Assembly (NCBI GenBank): GCA_012862575.1
Contig: BLSF01000009.1
Span: 558,001 to 622,000, forward strand
DNA from: Parietichytrium sp. I65-24A
Lineage: Eukaryota > Sar > Bigyra > Thraustochytrida > Thraustochytriidae
Length of the DNA stretch: 64,000 nucleotides
Reading direction: 5' to 3'
Shown: in pieces, positions 49,499 to 58,726 of the stretch
Numbering within the stretch: the first letter of the stretch is position 1
Layout: every line of letters starts with the position of its first letter
Made by a program: the position numbers and the translations under genes
Notes under the pieces: model-generated
Database searches by the model: none
What the model was told of the DNA's origin: nothing
The model's input: the letters and a program-made list of their open reading frames with translations, nothing else

Positions 49499-50794
49499 AC
49501 ATTCTGAGTTCTGTGAATCGTTCTTCTGCACGTCCGCAAAAAACACATTTCAAGTCTATCATCACAATGTCTATCCTCCTGTGCGCGCGCAGCAGTGACT
49601 TTGGATCGTGCGTACATTCAGCTCCAAAGGCAGTCAAGAGACGCCCGGCTCCATTTTCCATTAAAGAATTACACAGTTGATTTTCACGAAAGTGACGTCC
49701 ACAGAAACGTTCCTCAGGTTGACCCCGGCGTTCGCTCATTATCTCCAAAATAGCCTCTCTGCAATTTGGCTCGCATGAAGACCCTCGAAACGACTCCCGA
49801 TGCATCCTGCCTGTTGCCTCTTGTCTCCTGCATGTCATTATGGCGCATTGCGACATTTACAGCGTCGGAGGTCCACAAGCTCATTTCGCTCAGAGAAAAA
49901 CTCTCCACGCATGTCTTGGACACATTCTGTGGACGCGCTTCGTGGACTCGAAGCTATGCTCTTATTTTGTGCTTGCGCGATCGTCGTCCGTCGTCCATAT
50001 CGCACCTCACCGCCTTTCGTAGCGACTGTGATCGTAAACTTCGTATACTTCGAACTTTGGAAACCAGTCCACGTAACGGACACATTGTGACTAGATTCGC
50101 GAATGAGTCTTCCGAAAGGAGGCCCGAGCCGAGGAAAGAGGGGTCACATGACCTTGTTCCAGATTTTCATATGCTACTGCGTTCCCTGCTCCTAATGTGT
50201 CCAAAAGGTCCACAGAGGCTCAAGTGCCTCGGTGAGTAGCTCGAAGAGCCTGTTGTCTGGAAGTGACGTAACAACAATTTTATGTGTTCTGCATTTACTG
50301 GTACCGATAGTTACTGTATTGGTAGTGTACAGTACTGTGCTGGCTGTGAGTACTGATCGAAAAACGTAACTTCTGCGTGGCGGAAAGAACACTCCAACTC
50401 AAAAGAGGTTTCGTACACATCTATGTGCCATTTTGCCCCAAAGCAGATGGCTTACATTCGAGTCTGCCACAGCTGCTATGAGACTTTGAGACATTTCAAC
50501 AATCAAAATTTCCGATATCGCACGACTCAGTCATTACTTCTCGCTCGTCTTGCACAGAGCCAGCCAGAAATAGCCAGAAGTTGCAATTAAATAGCAGTGC
50601 AGTGTACCACCCACCCTTAAAGAGCCCCTTGGACGGCACTGTTGATGTTCACGATTCCGTTCCACACTAGTAGAACATTTTCGCTCACATCTCAGGCTCA
50701 CAATATACAATCGTTCTTGACTGTCGCGTGGTTGCAGACGCTCAAAAAGTGAAAGGCGTGCGTGGTGTACGCGCAGCTCGCATGCTAGTTTAGT
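49499..50794. other. 1.3-kb spacer without supported gene
   Basis: Contains GTAC-type words at 50300-50360. A plus-strand frame of 157 codons (49766-50239) has no initiator ATG near its start and no domain; several antisense frames overlap it. Confidence 0.45.
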
Positions 50795-51904
50795 ATGAGC
50801 TGTGAGGCTGGCTGCATCGCAGGAGTCTGCGACGAGGACGCAGCCGATGGGCCACAATGCATTTGTAGCAGCGGGTGGGCCCAAACTGCAGAGCTGTCGT
50901 GGTACGGCCAAGTTGGACCGAGCAGTGCGTGCACTTTGAATATTGCGCTCTTGCGGGCGATGCTCTTCATAACGATGGGCAGTTGCTTACTGTCCATGGC
51001 TTTATTGATACGATTGCTTTTGGAACGCATGAAGGCCAAAAGGCTCTACAGGAGCATGAGGATTGCATTGTTGGTCGCGTTTATTACCTGTCTCGACGGG
51101 TTTTTGTATTCCATTCGCAAGTCAAACTATATCGACTCGAAGTTTTTGGGAAAAGATGCACTTCTCACGTTTTATGGTTCTTTTGGAGTCTGGGTAGGCT
51201 TGACGTCCACGGACGCGACCGTGCTGAAGAAGCTGAAATATTTAGGCAAGTCTTTGAACTCTTCCCAAAAGCAGTACCACCTTTTGGAGACCATGTTTGT
51301 TCCCATTAATGTTCTTTCGGGAATAGCAGTGTCGCTTGTTTTCGCAGCGAGTCTGGTTCCATCCCACGAAACAACCCTGTTTCGTGCTGGATATCTGGTA
51401 TCGGTGTTCGTATCGTTGAGCCGCATAGCTCTTGTTGCCGTCTCTACAACTAAAGTTCTAAATCGACTGAAGGCGCTCATCGAGGTGCAAGACTCTTTGG
51501 CAAAGGAGAGCACCACATCCCAAGTCTTGAACGCAAATCAGATTGCAACGCGGATGAGGGTGATGCACGCCATGCACGCCGCGCGAGTGCATAACACAAC
51601 CTTGGTGCTCGTCGCGCATATTCCAAACTTATTATTTGACCTTGGTGCTTACAGCTCTGTAACAATTTATCGCATGGGGGGGTACTTCAACATATTCAGG
51701 GTATTTTCGGCGAGCATCTCCGTCTTGGTCTCAGCAGCTCTCAGTATTTCGCGCCAGCAAATGAAGCAAAGACAAATGAAGCACAATCTCCGGTCACGGC
51801 AAGTGGCCCCGAGCCGGGTGAGCACTTCCGCTGACCGGCGAAACACTGCATTGAAGTCTCACACGGAAGAGAAAAGCCCCGTGCCCGCGTCGGCCCTGAC
51901 TTGA
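50795..51904 (+). CDS. seven-helix membrane protein with Cys-rich EGF-like head
   Basis: A 369-residue protein. An in-frame TAG nine bases upstream supports the ATG at 50795. The N-terminal ~30 residues hold five cysteines ending in CICSSGW, the C-x-C-x2-G-W signature of the second half of an EGF repeat. They start directly at the Met, so the first half may lie in an unseen upstream exon (a TTTAG acceptor precedes the ATG). Seven hydrophobic stretches follow, at about 48-76, 87-106, 121-137, 163-185, 194-217, 262-284 and 295-318. The tail is basic and Ser-rich. I do not recognise a known receptor family and see no DRY or NPxxY motif. It could be a receptor or a transporter-like membrane protein. 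With no signal peptide, the head is placed outside only by assumption. Confidence 0.62.
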   Translation: MSCEAGCIAGVCDEDAADGPQCICSSGWAQTAELSWYGQVGPSSACTLNIALLRAMLFITMGSCLLSMALLIRLLLERMKAKRLYRSMRIALLVAFITCLDGFLYSIRKSNYIDSKFLGKDALLTFYGSFGVWVGLTSTDATVLKKLKYLGKSLNSSQKQYHLLETMFVPINVLSGIAVSLVFAASLVPSHETTLFRAGYLVSVFVSLSRIALVAVSTTKVLNRLKALIEVQDSLAKESTTSQVLNANQIATRMRVMHAMHAARVHNTTLVLVAHIPNLLFDLGAYSSVTIYRMGGYFNIFRVFSASISVLVSAALSISRQQMKQRQMKHNLRSRQVAPSRVSTSADRRNTALKSHTEEKSPVPASALT

Positions 51905-52000
51905 CCGCAAAATCCAGAAGCAAAAGCCAAGCCAACCTCTTCTCGCACCTATTGGAACTCGAGTACTCAGTACCAGCGCTGACTAAATCCAAACCATTCC

Positions 52001-52075
52001 ATCATCGCCCGCTCCCGTCTTCCCATTCGCCCGTCATTTCAACCACCTCTGCAAGCGCTCCATTCCGCGCTGCCA
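52001..52075 (+). repeat. direct repeat, copy 1
   Basis: Shares CATCGCCCGCTCCC, CTTCCCATTCG, ACCTCTGCAAGCGCTCC and GCTGCCA, in the same order, with copy 2 at 52104-52221. Confidence 0.8.
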
Positions 52076-52103
52076 GACAGTACTGCCTAAATTCAACCAC
52101 TCC

Positions 52104-52221
52104 ACCATCGCCCGCTCCCATCTTCCCATCTTCCCATCTTCCCATTCGTCCACCATTCAACCTTCCTCGCCCTTTACATCATCTACCTCTGCAAGCGCTC
52201 CGTTCTGCGTCTACGCTGCCA
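52104..52221 (+). repeat. direct repeat, copy 2 (expanded)
   Basis: Same order of blocks as copy 1, with an internal triplication of ATCTTCCC and an extra stretch before ACCTCTGCAAGCGCTCC. Confidence 0.8.
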
Positions 52222-52361
52222 TTCTCACTTTTCGTCACTTGCATTTGGTGCTTGCAACTCTTGCAACTCTTGCACGGCAACCCAACGGGTTCAGAAGTCC
52301 ATTTCCACATACCGGCACTTACTTGCCACTCAGCTCTCAAGCTAATCAAGCTACTGTGCTC

Positions 52362-53054
52362 ATGGCGGCAACCAAGTTGGTGTGCGACGTATGGTATTTC
52401 CTGGCTGGCCACGCGGGAGGGCTAGCAAGAAGAGATGCTGATGGGCAAGAAAAGTGTGGAAAGCCGGAACAGAAGAATGGCATTTCCAATAGATTGTTGC
52501 GATATGTAACGCAACGCTGGCGGACAGACCCGAAAAGAGCGAGTGAGAAAATGGCGGCGCGCTGGTGGAGGCTGATGCGATCTGACGGGGCCCAATGCCG
52601 CGCTTGCTCGCAGCGAATTGAGCCAATGGCCGCAGCGCTGCAGGTGGAAGGCGGCAGGCAGGAGGCCTCGCAGAGAAAGTGCTTCCATCTGCGCTGCGGG
52701 CTCAAGCTGCCGAGGTCCGCGCTACTGCCGCAGATGGTGCGCAGCATTCGCGATGTGGATGTGGTCGATGAAATTGCCCTGGTGCAGGAGCTCGAGGACC
52801 TCCTGGGCGTCAGGGTCGAGCCAGGATGCTGGCAAGTTTGTTGGGGCAACCCCTGGATGAACTGCCAACTGCCTTATCAAGGATATTATGGGAGCGCCAT
52901 GAGTCCACAAAGCTGCCAAAGTGAACAGCTCGTCTCACGGACCGCGCCTGGCGGCTCCCAGGTCGAAGGAAAGAAGAAGCGAAGGTATGAGGAGCGCCTC
53001 TCCCCCCGTCATTCCCAAACAATCCGCCCGAAGCGTCCGAAGCAGGCCTTCTGA
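52362..53054 (+). CDS. small protein with PARP-type zinc-finger-like pattern
   Basis: A 230-residue protein from the first ATG (MAATKLVCDVWYFLAG). Residues 79-112 read C-x2-C-x26-H-x2-C (CRACSQRIEP ... KCFHLRCGLKL), close to the C-x2-C-x28/30-H-x2-C pattern of PARP zinc fingers, which recognise DNA breaks. The ...CxxCxxRIEPMA start and CFHLRC end are the usual flanks. A helical region with DVDVVDEIALVQELEDLLG follows. The C-terminus is basic with KKKRRYEERL and RPKRPKQ, a likely nuclear signal. I see no catalytic domain, so this would be a DNA-binding adaptor. Confidence in the finger is moderate because the spacer is short by two residues and the conserved aromatic cannot be placed with certainty. 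Confidence 0.55.
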   Translation: MAATKLVCDVWYFLAGHAGGLARRDADGQEKCGKPEQKNGISNRLLRYVTQRWRTDPKRASEKMAARWWRLMRSDGAQCRACSQRIEPMAAALQVEGGRQEASQRKCFHLRCGLKLPRSALLPQMVRSIRDVDVVDEIALVQELEDLLGVRVEPGCWQVCWGNPWMNCQLPYQGYYGSAMSPQSCQSEQLVSRTAPGGSQVEGKKKRRYEERLSPRHSQTIRPKRPKQAF

Positions 53055-53936
53055 CCACAATTTCAAACGCAAAAAGGAGCACGACGATCGACTCGGTCAG
53101 ACTCCAAATCCTCTGATTCTGTATTTCTATATATCTGTGTTTCTGTAGAAAACCCCCGCCCAGCCAAAGCCACAGTGCTCTGATTGTGAAATGAAAAAAA
53201 AGTTACACCAGCTTTCCATTTAGATCTCTCTCTTCCTCCTCGCCACTTCTGGCCACATGTGAGATGTATTCTTCGAAGCTACGCTAAACCAAACCAAACC
53301 AAACTGAACAAACACGCAACTCAATCCAGCGCCCTCGTTGACGCTCGCGCTTCTCCAAGCGCGGCTGTCTTTATTATATGTTTGATCCCAACTTTTCGTG
53401 GAGAAAGAACACCAAGTCTGCCACATTCATATTCATATTCATATTCAAATTCATATTTATTTTCACCGCTGCCGTCGTCTCAGTCACAGTCACAGTCGCA
53501 GTCACCTTCTTTTCTTCCATGTCATATCACGTTCAATCTTCATTCAATTTTCATTCTTTTACAAAGATTTCAACTGATTCACTGTCCAAAAAAAAAAAAA
53601 GTTTAAGAAAAAAATTGCGAAAGAAAGTTCGAACCCGTGACCCCTCAAGCTACTGCTCTCTCTGGCTACCACCAGCTACTATAGCTGCACTAATACTCAT
53701 GCCACTGCAGTAGTGCGAGATACAGTTTTTCACTACCAAAAAAAAGTGCACACCATAGGGACGGTAGCCTACTCGCACTTACCGCCTGGTGTTGCGCACC
53801 CCGTTTCTGCGATGCACATTCGGTGGAGCGCTGGAGTCCTCGCGCGATTAGCCCTCGTGGTAAGCAGGTCCCTAACTAGCTAGTATCCATCCATCCATAC
53901 ATATATAAATATATATATAACTGTATAGCATCGAAC
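53055..53936. other. spacer with simple repeats and a tRNA-like stretch
   Basis: Holds an ATTCAT run (53424-53459), a CAGTCA run (53480-53503), A-runs near 53587-53600 and a tRNA-like remnant on the minus strand (about 53628-53690). An AT-rich TATA-like block at 53901-53920 ends 17 bases before the ABC1K start codon. No protein gene is supported. Confidence 0.5.
53424..53459 (+). repeat. (ATTCAT)n microsatellite
   Basis: Six near-perfect copies of a 6-bp unit. Confidence 0.9.
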
Positions 53937-55661
53937 ATGCTGCGCAGGGCGGCGGCGCTCACGTCCGCGGCGGGGATAGTTGGCGGCGCGGCGTACGTAC
54001 GTTGGGAGTACGCGCGCGACGAAGGGTTCCGCAGGGCGGTGAAGCTGTACGCGGAGGTGGGGCCGGTAGTGGCGCACTACCGACTGGTACAGCTGAAACA
54101 CTACATACTTCACGATGTGCACCATGGCGCGAGAGATTTGGCGGCATCAGAGTTGGCTCGCGCGGATGATTGGAAGCGGCTGGACGAAATGTATAGCGGA
54201 CAAGTAGTGGCGGTGCTAAGAGAGCTGCGCGGAATGTACACCAAGTATGGGCAGATCGGCGCAGGTATGACGAACACGCTGAGTGAGATTTGGACGGAGA
54301 AGTTGCGCGAGTTGGAAGACAATGTTCCTGCGCAGCCGATGGAAGTTGTGATGGAAACGATTCGACAGGAAATTGGGCGCGACGCCTTTGAAATGTTTTC
54401 GGAGATCGACCCATGCCCACTCGGCAGCGCGAGCATTGGACAGGTGCACCGTGCCACTCTGAGGGAATCGGGAGAGCAGGTTGCAGTGAAAGTGCAGTAC
54501 CCGGACAGCAGGGACACGTTCCGCAAGGACATGCGCACGATTCGGTCGTTCATGGAAATTTTTGCGCCGGAGCAGGTGATCATCATGGACGAGCTGGAAA
54601 GGTCATTTGAGAGGGAGTTTGACTACACTGTGGAGGCGCAGAATCTCGAGTTATTCTGCGAGCAACTGGCTGCGTTCTCGTCGGAGGTCAAGGTGCCACG
54701 GCCCATCTTCGCCACCAGCAGGATGCTGGTCATGGAGCTGCTCAAGGGCAAGAAATTGGTGGACGGCATTAGGGCGTACGCTAAGGTGCTCGCCGGCCCG
54801 GACAAGTCCGTCGAAGAGTTTGAGAAAGAGATGAAGGATAAAATTCTCAAGGAAGGCATGCCAACTACATACGAAGGGCCCAGCGGCTGGAAAATTGACG
54901 CGTATAAACGATTTCTTAGTATACGGGATGGAGTACTGAATGTGGGCATTTCTGTTGTAAACTTGACGATCACCCCCTTCACCTCGCGACGCATAGAAAA
55001 ATATGCCAGCACTCTACCACCCAACGCGCCACGTATCATGGACACATTGATGCGAGTACACGGCTATCAGCTCTTGCGCTTAGGCGCCTTTAACGCAGAC
55101 CCGCACGCTGGAAATTTCATGCTACTAGAGGATGACCGCATCGGCCTCATTGATTTTGGCGCGACCAAGCACATGCACCGAAATGAGCGACTGGCTGCTT
55201 GTCTCCTATATGCTAGCATTTACAAACAGGACAAGGACAGGCTTTTAGCGTTGGTGCGGCAAGGTGGATATCGATCAAAGTATTTCGACCACGACGTCAT
55301 ATGGGATTTGGTTCGCTTTGGCTTTGACACTTTTGGTAAAGAAGTCTTGAAGGACAAAAATCTCCAGCAATTCATGGACGATCTATACGCTAGGGATCCG
55401 TGGTACGAGTCCGCGTCCAATCTGACCATGGCGCAATTTCTCTCGATGCGCCTGCGCGGAGTGGGCATGTCGCTACTCTATCCCGTCCGCTGCTCCGACT
55501 GGTGGGGGCCACTTGCTATCAAGGTCCTTGAAGAAGAGGGCATTCCCTACGAGGAGTTCACGGAGGCCAAAATGAAAGAAGTGTTTAGTGAAAATTTGCA
55601 AATCTCTAAAGGCGCGACAAGAACGACCCTCTTCAGCACAAACGAAGATTCCACTGCGTAA
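53937..55661 (+). CDS. ABC1/ADCK/UbiB-type atypical kinase
   Basis: A 574-residue member of the ABC1K family, which supports ubiquinone or plastoquinone/tocopherol metabolism in mitochondria or plastids. The ATG at 53937 (MLRRAAALTSAAGIVGGAAY) gives a basic, alanine-rich leader followed by a hydrophobic stretch, as in organelle-targeted members. Family signatures in order: KYGQ near residue 103 (the inhibitory KxGQ helix), the Ala-rich loop replaced by LGSASIGQVH, a Lys in VAVKVQYPD, ERSFEREFDYTVEAQN (the ExD motif), NADPHAGN near 387 and LIDFGATKHM near 406 (DFG). Most family members have ADPHPGN; here Ala replaces the Pro. All kinase-like residues are present. Which organelle it serves cannot be told from sequence alone. 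It is convergent with the TMTC gene, 91 bp apart. Confidence 0.94.
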   Translation: MLRRAAALTSAAGIVGGAAYVRWEYARDEGFRRAVKLYAEVGPVVAHYRLVQLKHYILHDVHHGARDLAASELARADDWKRLDEMYSGQVVAVLRELRGMYTKYGQIGAGMTNTLSEIWTEKLRELEDNVPAQPMEVVMETIRQEIGRDAFEMFSEIDPCPLGSASIGQVHRATLRESGEQVAVKVQYPDSRDTFRKDMRTIRSFMEIFAPEQVIIMDELERSFEREFDYTVEAQNLELFCEQLAAFSSEVKVPRPIFATSRMLVMELLKGKKLVDGIRAYAKVLAGPDKSVEEFEKEMKDKILKEGMPTTYEGPSGWKIDAYKRFLSIRDGVLNVGISVVNLTITPFTSRRIEKYASTLPPNAPRIMDTLMRVHGYQLLRLGAFNADPHAGNFMLLEDDRIGLIDFGATKHMHRNERLAACLLYASIYKQDKDRLLALVRQGGYRSKYFDHDVIWDLVRFGFDTFGKEVLKDKNLQQFMDDLYARDPWYESASNLTMAQFLSMRLRGVGMSLLYPVRCSDWWGPLAIKVLEEEGIPYEEFTEAKMKEVFSENLQISKGATRTTLFSTNEDSTA

Positions 55662-55752
55662 ATGGATGGCGATTACATCTGCGGGACTCTGTTTTTGCTT
55701 CAATCACTAGTAGCTAGGTCTAACACAAAGAAGTACAACTACCGCGTGAAAA

Positions 55753-58086
55753 TTACGATAAATTCGTGTCTTCCCGCTTTTTTCTAACACGCTCTATTGA
55801 CTGTTTTGCCAAAACGTTACTCGGGCTTCGCTCAAGCACCTTGGAATACCAACGTTCGGCAGTCTCTAAGGAACCTTTCTTTTCGTGAACCCACCCCAAG
55901 TTCTGATATGTTCCTAATATTTCAGGGTCTTCCTCAAGCGCAGCCAACAGCAGTTGCTCGGCGCGATCAAGGGCAGGAATCTCAGTTCCGTTCGGGAGAA
56001 CATAGGCGGCACGAGTACTGTGCTCTTCGTACAAGGGGACCCAGCCTTGAACAGCAGCGTTATTGAATATCCCAGTGTCAATTGAGCCGCTTCTCAAGCA
56101 TCCGGTGACCGCTTCTTCGTAGACTTGCACCGTTTTCACGAGATCTCCTTGCTTGGCGTACACCCTAGCTATATTCCCAAGAACAAGTTCAGGATCCAAT
56201 CGGTCGGATAGTATGGCCTTGGGATTCTTGGACTCCTCCAAGCTCTTGCGCATGAGCTCTATTTGCCTATCCACCGAGTTTCGGAGACCGGCGATCGTTC
56301 CTAAATGATAGGTTGCATAGGGCACCACACAGGAACTCGTGGCGAACAAAAGGTGCTCTTCCGCCTCGCGCAACTGGGTTTCATTTGCGGCAGTAGGATC
56401 CGCACTCTTCTTCTCCATGTAATGATATAAAAGCTCGTCTCCATAAAGCGCTCGCACGTGGCAACTGCGCTCGTTGTATGCTGCAGCCTTGCGAAGGGCA
56501 ACGAACGACTCTTCTCGCTCCCCTAGCAATCTATGCACAATTCCCAGGTTGTGCCAAGCCGAAGGGTATTGTTCATATCCATCGATAGCTATTAAAAACA
56601 ACTCTTTCGCAATTTTCAAGTTCTCCGGGTCTCCCTTCTGCATATGTCCATGAGCTACATTGTTTATCGCTTTCAGGCTCTTTGGTTCCATTTTGTAGCC
56701 ATTCGCGAATAGTGTTGGGTCGTCTTTCCAAGCCTGCACGCTGTGCGCTGTATGCCATATCATTGCCACCGCACAGAGAAAGGAAGTTACAGCAGCTAGA
56801 GTTCGCTTGCGCTTACTACTCCCACACATGCGATCCACGAGAAGCCCAACCATCAGGCAAAATCCGATGGAGGGAATGTACAGCAGTCGCTCAGCAAGAA
56901 GCGTCCCGACAGGAAAGAAGACGTTCGAAGCTGGCACAAACGGGAGTCCTGCGAGAAGTAGACACCTGCCCAATGCAAGGTCACGTTTCCAAAACGTGTA
57001 CAGTATGAGGGCGGCAAGACATGCGTACATAATGATTGCCAGCAGTGGCGGACTGTCAAAAATTTCGATGGCAGCGTACCCATGGTCGAATGAAAGTGGA
57101 TGCGGCCAAAGTAATAGCAGGGCGTATCTCCCGTGAGTATATGCGTAGGTGCAGAGGCGCTTCCATCTATCGGGCTCTAGGTGGACATGGTTCTCCAAAA
57201 TTGTCCACTCGAAAAGCATGGAGTCCTCATGAAGAGAAATTCTGAAAGCCAAAAGGACAGCTAGCGCGCCCGACACGAGGACAGCGCGCATCCAGCCAAG
57301 CTTGCTCTTCTCTACGACTTCACAACATATGATGTAGCCCAGAATCGTGATTCCCGTTTCTTTGAACATGGCTGCTAGAAGGCCTAACACAACGCTCGAG
57401 AAGATATATTCCCGATGGTATGCAATGGCGCTGCAGCAGAAGGCAGCCCCTGCAAGCAAGTCTGCTCTGCCCACTAGCGAACCGACTGCCTCCGTGTGAA
57501 CGCTGTGAACTGCAAACAACAATGCAGCAACGTTGGGCCCCAAGCCACTTCGACTCTGTTCGAATATTGGGCCATAAAAGGCAAATATGCCAACTAATAC
57601 GGTGCAGATTGAGTGGAAACAGATATTGCTCAAATGCATTAAAGGCGCGTTGAGCTCGTGTCCAGCAAAAATCGTGTCAAGTCGGAAAGTTAGCGTGGTC
57701 AAAGGCCGATAACTCTTGTGCGAAAATTTGCTCGACATGTCGTCACCCCAAAAGTCGTGGCGAAACAGCTCTAGTCCAGTGTTCTCCATAATGTCCCTGT
57801 TCGTCCGAATTGCACGAACGTCGTCCCAGCAGAAGAAGTACCCCCTCCAAGCATGCGCGAACATTGCGCCCGCCACCAGCCCTGCCTGACAGCTCTTCCA
57901 TACCCCGCTTCTCCGCCAGCGCCGAACCTCTCCATCAATTGCCCGCTCGGATCCGCATTCGCCGCCAGCCTTTTTCAAGCTCGGCTCTCCGGCTCTGTTA
58001 CTCGAGGCAGGCAACGCCTTCGCCCCTTCAGCCCCTTTCCTCGTCGACACGCTTTGTCCAGCTTGCGTTTTGCGTTTCGCTCCCAT
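55753..58086 (-). CDS. TMTC-type transmembrane and TPR protein (probable O-mannosyltransferase)
   Basis: A 777-residue ER membrane protein from the ATG at 58086. After a ~60-residue Lys/Gly-rich head come about ten membrane spans up to ~450, then a TPR solenoid to the C-terminus. Diagnostic sequences for the TMTC/GT-C family are FCWDDVRAI (an acidic pair at 88-89 in the first lumenal loop), SHKSYRPLTTLTFRLD, LLFAVHSVHTEAVGSLVGRADLL and the ERLLYIPSIGFCLMVG region. TPR motifs such as AWHNLGIVHRLLGEREES and TYQNLGWVHEKKGSLETAERWY follow. In animals TMTC1-4 add O-mannose to cadherins. In this organism the acceptor is unknown and glycosyl transfer is inferred from the family. Confidence 0.93.
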   Translation of the reverse strand: MGAKRKTQAGQSVSTRKGAEGAKALPASSNRAGEPSLKKAGGECGSERAIDGEVRRWRRSGVWKSCQAGLVAGAMFAHAWRGYFFCWDDVRAIRTNRDIMENTGLELFRHDFWGDDMSSKFSHKSYRPLTTLTFRLDTIFAGHELNAPLMHLSNICFHSICTVLVGIFAFYGPIFEQSRSGLGPNVAALLFAVHSVHTEAVGSLVGRADLLAGAAFCCSAIAYHREYIFSSVVLGLLAAMFKETGITILGYIICCEVVEKSKLGWMRAVLVSGALAVLLAFRISLHEDSMLFEWTILENHVHLEPDRWKRLCTYAYTHGRYALLLLWPHPLSFDHGYAAIEIFDSPPLLAIIMYACLAALILYTFWKRDLALGRCLLLAGLPFVPASNVFFPVGTLLAERLLYIPSIGFCLMVGLLVDRMCGSSKRKRTLAAVTSFLCAVAMIWHTAHSVQAWKDDPTLFANGYKMEPKSLKAINNVAHGHMQKGDPENLKIAKELFLIAIDGYEQYPSAWHNLGIVHRLLGEREESFVALRKAAAYNERSCHVRALYGDELLYHYMEKKSADPTAANETQLREAEEHLLFATSSCVVPYATYHLGTIAGLRNSVDRQIELMRKSLEESKNPKAILSDRLDPELVLGNIARVYAKQGDLVKTVQVYEEAVTGCLRSGSIDTGIFNNAAVQGWVPLYEEHSTRAAYVLPNGTEIPALDRAEQLLLAALEEDPEILGTYQNLGWVHEKKGSLETAERWYSKVLERSPSNVLAKQSIERVRKKREDTNLS

Positions 58087-58726
58087 TTCGCAGGCCTGTC
58101 ACGCCTTGGGACACCCGTGACATAAACCTGCTCCCCCGTGCCCCAACCTGCGCACAATTGCAAATTGCACGCTCCCAACTATCCCAACTCGTCGAAGATT
58201 CAGATCCGCAGACCCATTTGACTTGGTCGACTATGTCGAATAAGCTTAGCTCACGAGCTTTGGGAGCCCACCCTATTATGATTGACAGTACCATGTTAGT
58301 GCATTTACATTGGCAACTTTGGCAACATTGCAAAGCAGCATGTCACGAATGTCGCGTTATGTCGCGTTTCACGAAAGGCTATTCGATTTCGTTCGACGAT
58401 TTGATCTGTTTTCTTTTCGCGGCGAGGGTCGAGGGGCGCTGGTGCATGCATGTGTTCTGGACTGGCTGTGAAAGTCTTTCGGTCGAGGGAATATGGTGAG
58501 CAGCGACTCGGATGGTCGATGAAAAGAAGGATAGGTCGAGAGCAAGTGATGTAGACGGATATTGGCCCGTGAGGGGCACTGCTTGCGTTTCGAGAATGTT
58601 GTCGAAGCCCGAAGATGAAGATTGGAATGCAACCCCGTGTGAGAGAAATCGAGGCTGCGTTTGAATGTATATGTAAAAAATAGAAAACAAGAAAGAGGAG
58701 AGCTTGTGTTTGATTACATGGCTGCA
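58087..58726. other. spacer between two minus-strand genes
   Basis: About 640 bp between the TMTC start and the MED6 stop on the same strand. Open frames on both strands (57810-58499 plus) overlap the TMTC start and have no recognisable content. Confidence 0.5.

Larger units (their letters stand above)
51905..52361. other. spacer with imperfect direct duplication
   Basis: C/T-rich. It includes two copies of a roughly 75-118-bp segment (52001-52075 and 52104-52221) that start with ATCGCCCGCTCCC and end with GCTGCCA. Confidence 0.6.

Noticed and set aside
49766-50239. 157-codon plus-strand frame in a spacer
   Set aside because: Starts without an ATG and shows no recognisable sequence; overlapping frames on both strands.
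57810-58499. 229-codon plus-strand frame
   Set aside because: Overlaps the TMTC 5' end on the other strand and has no domain.
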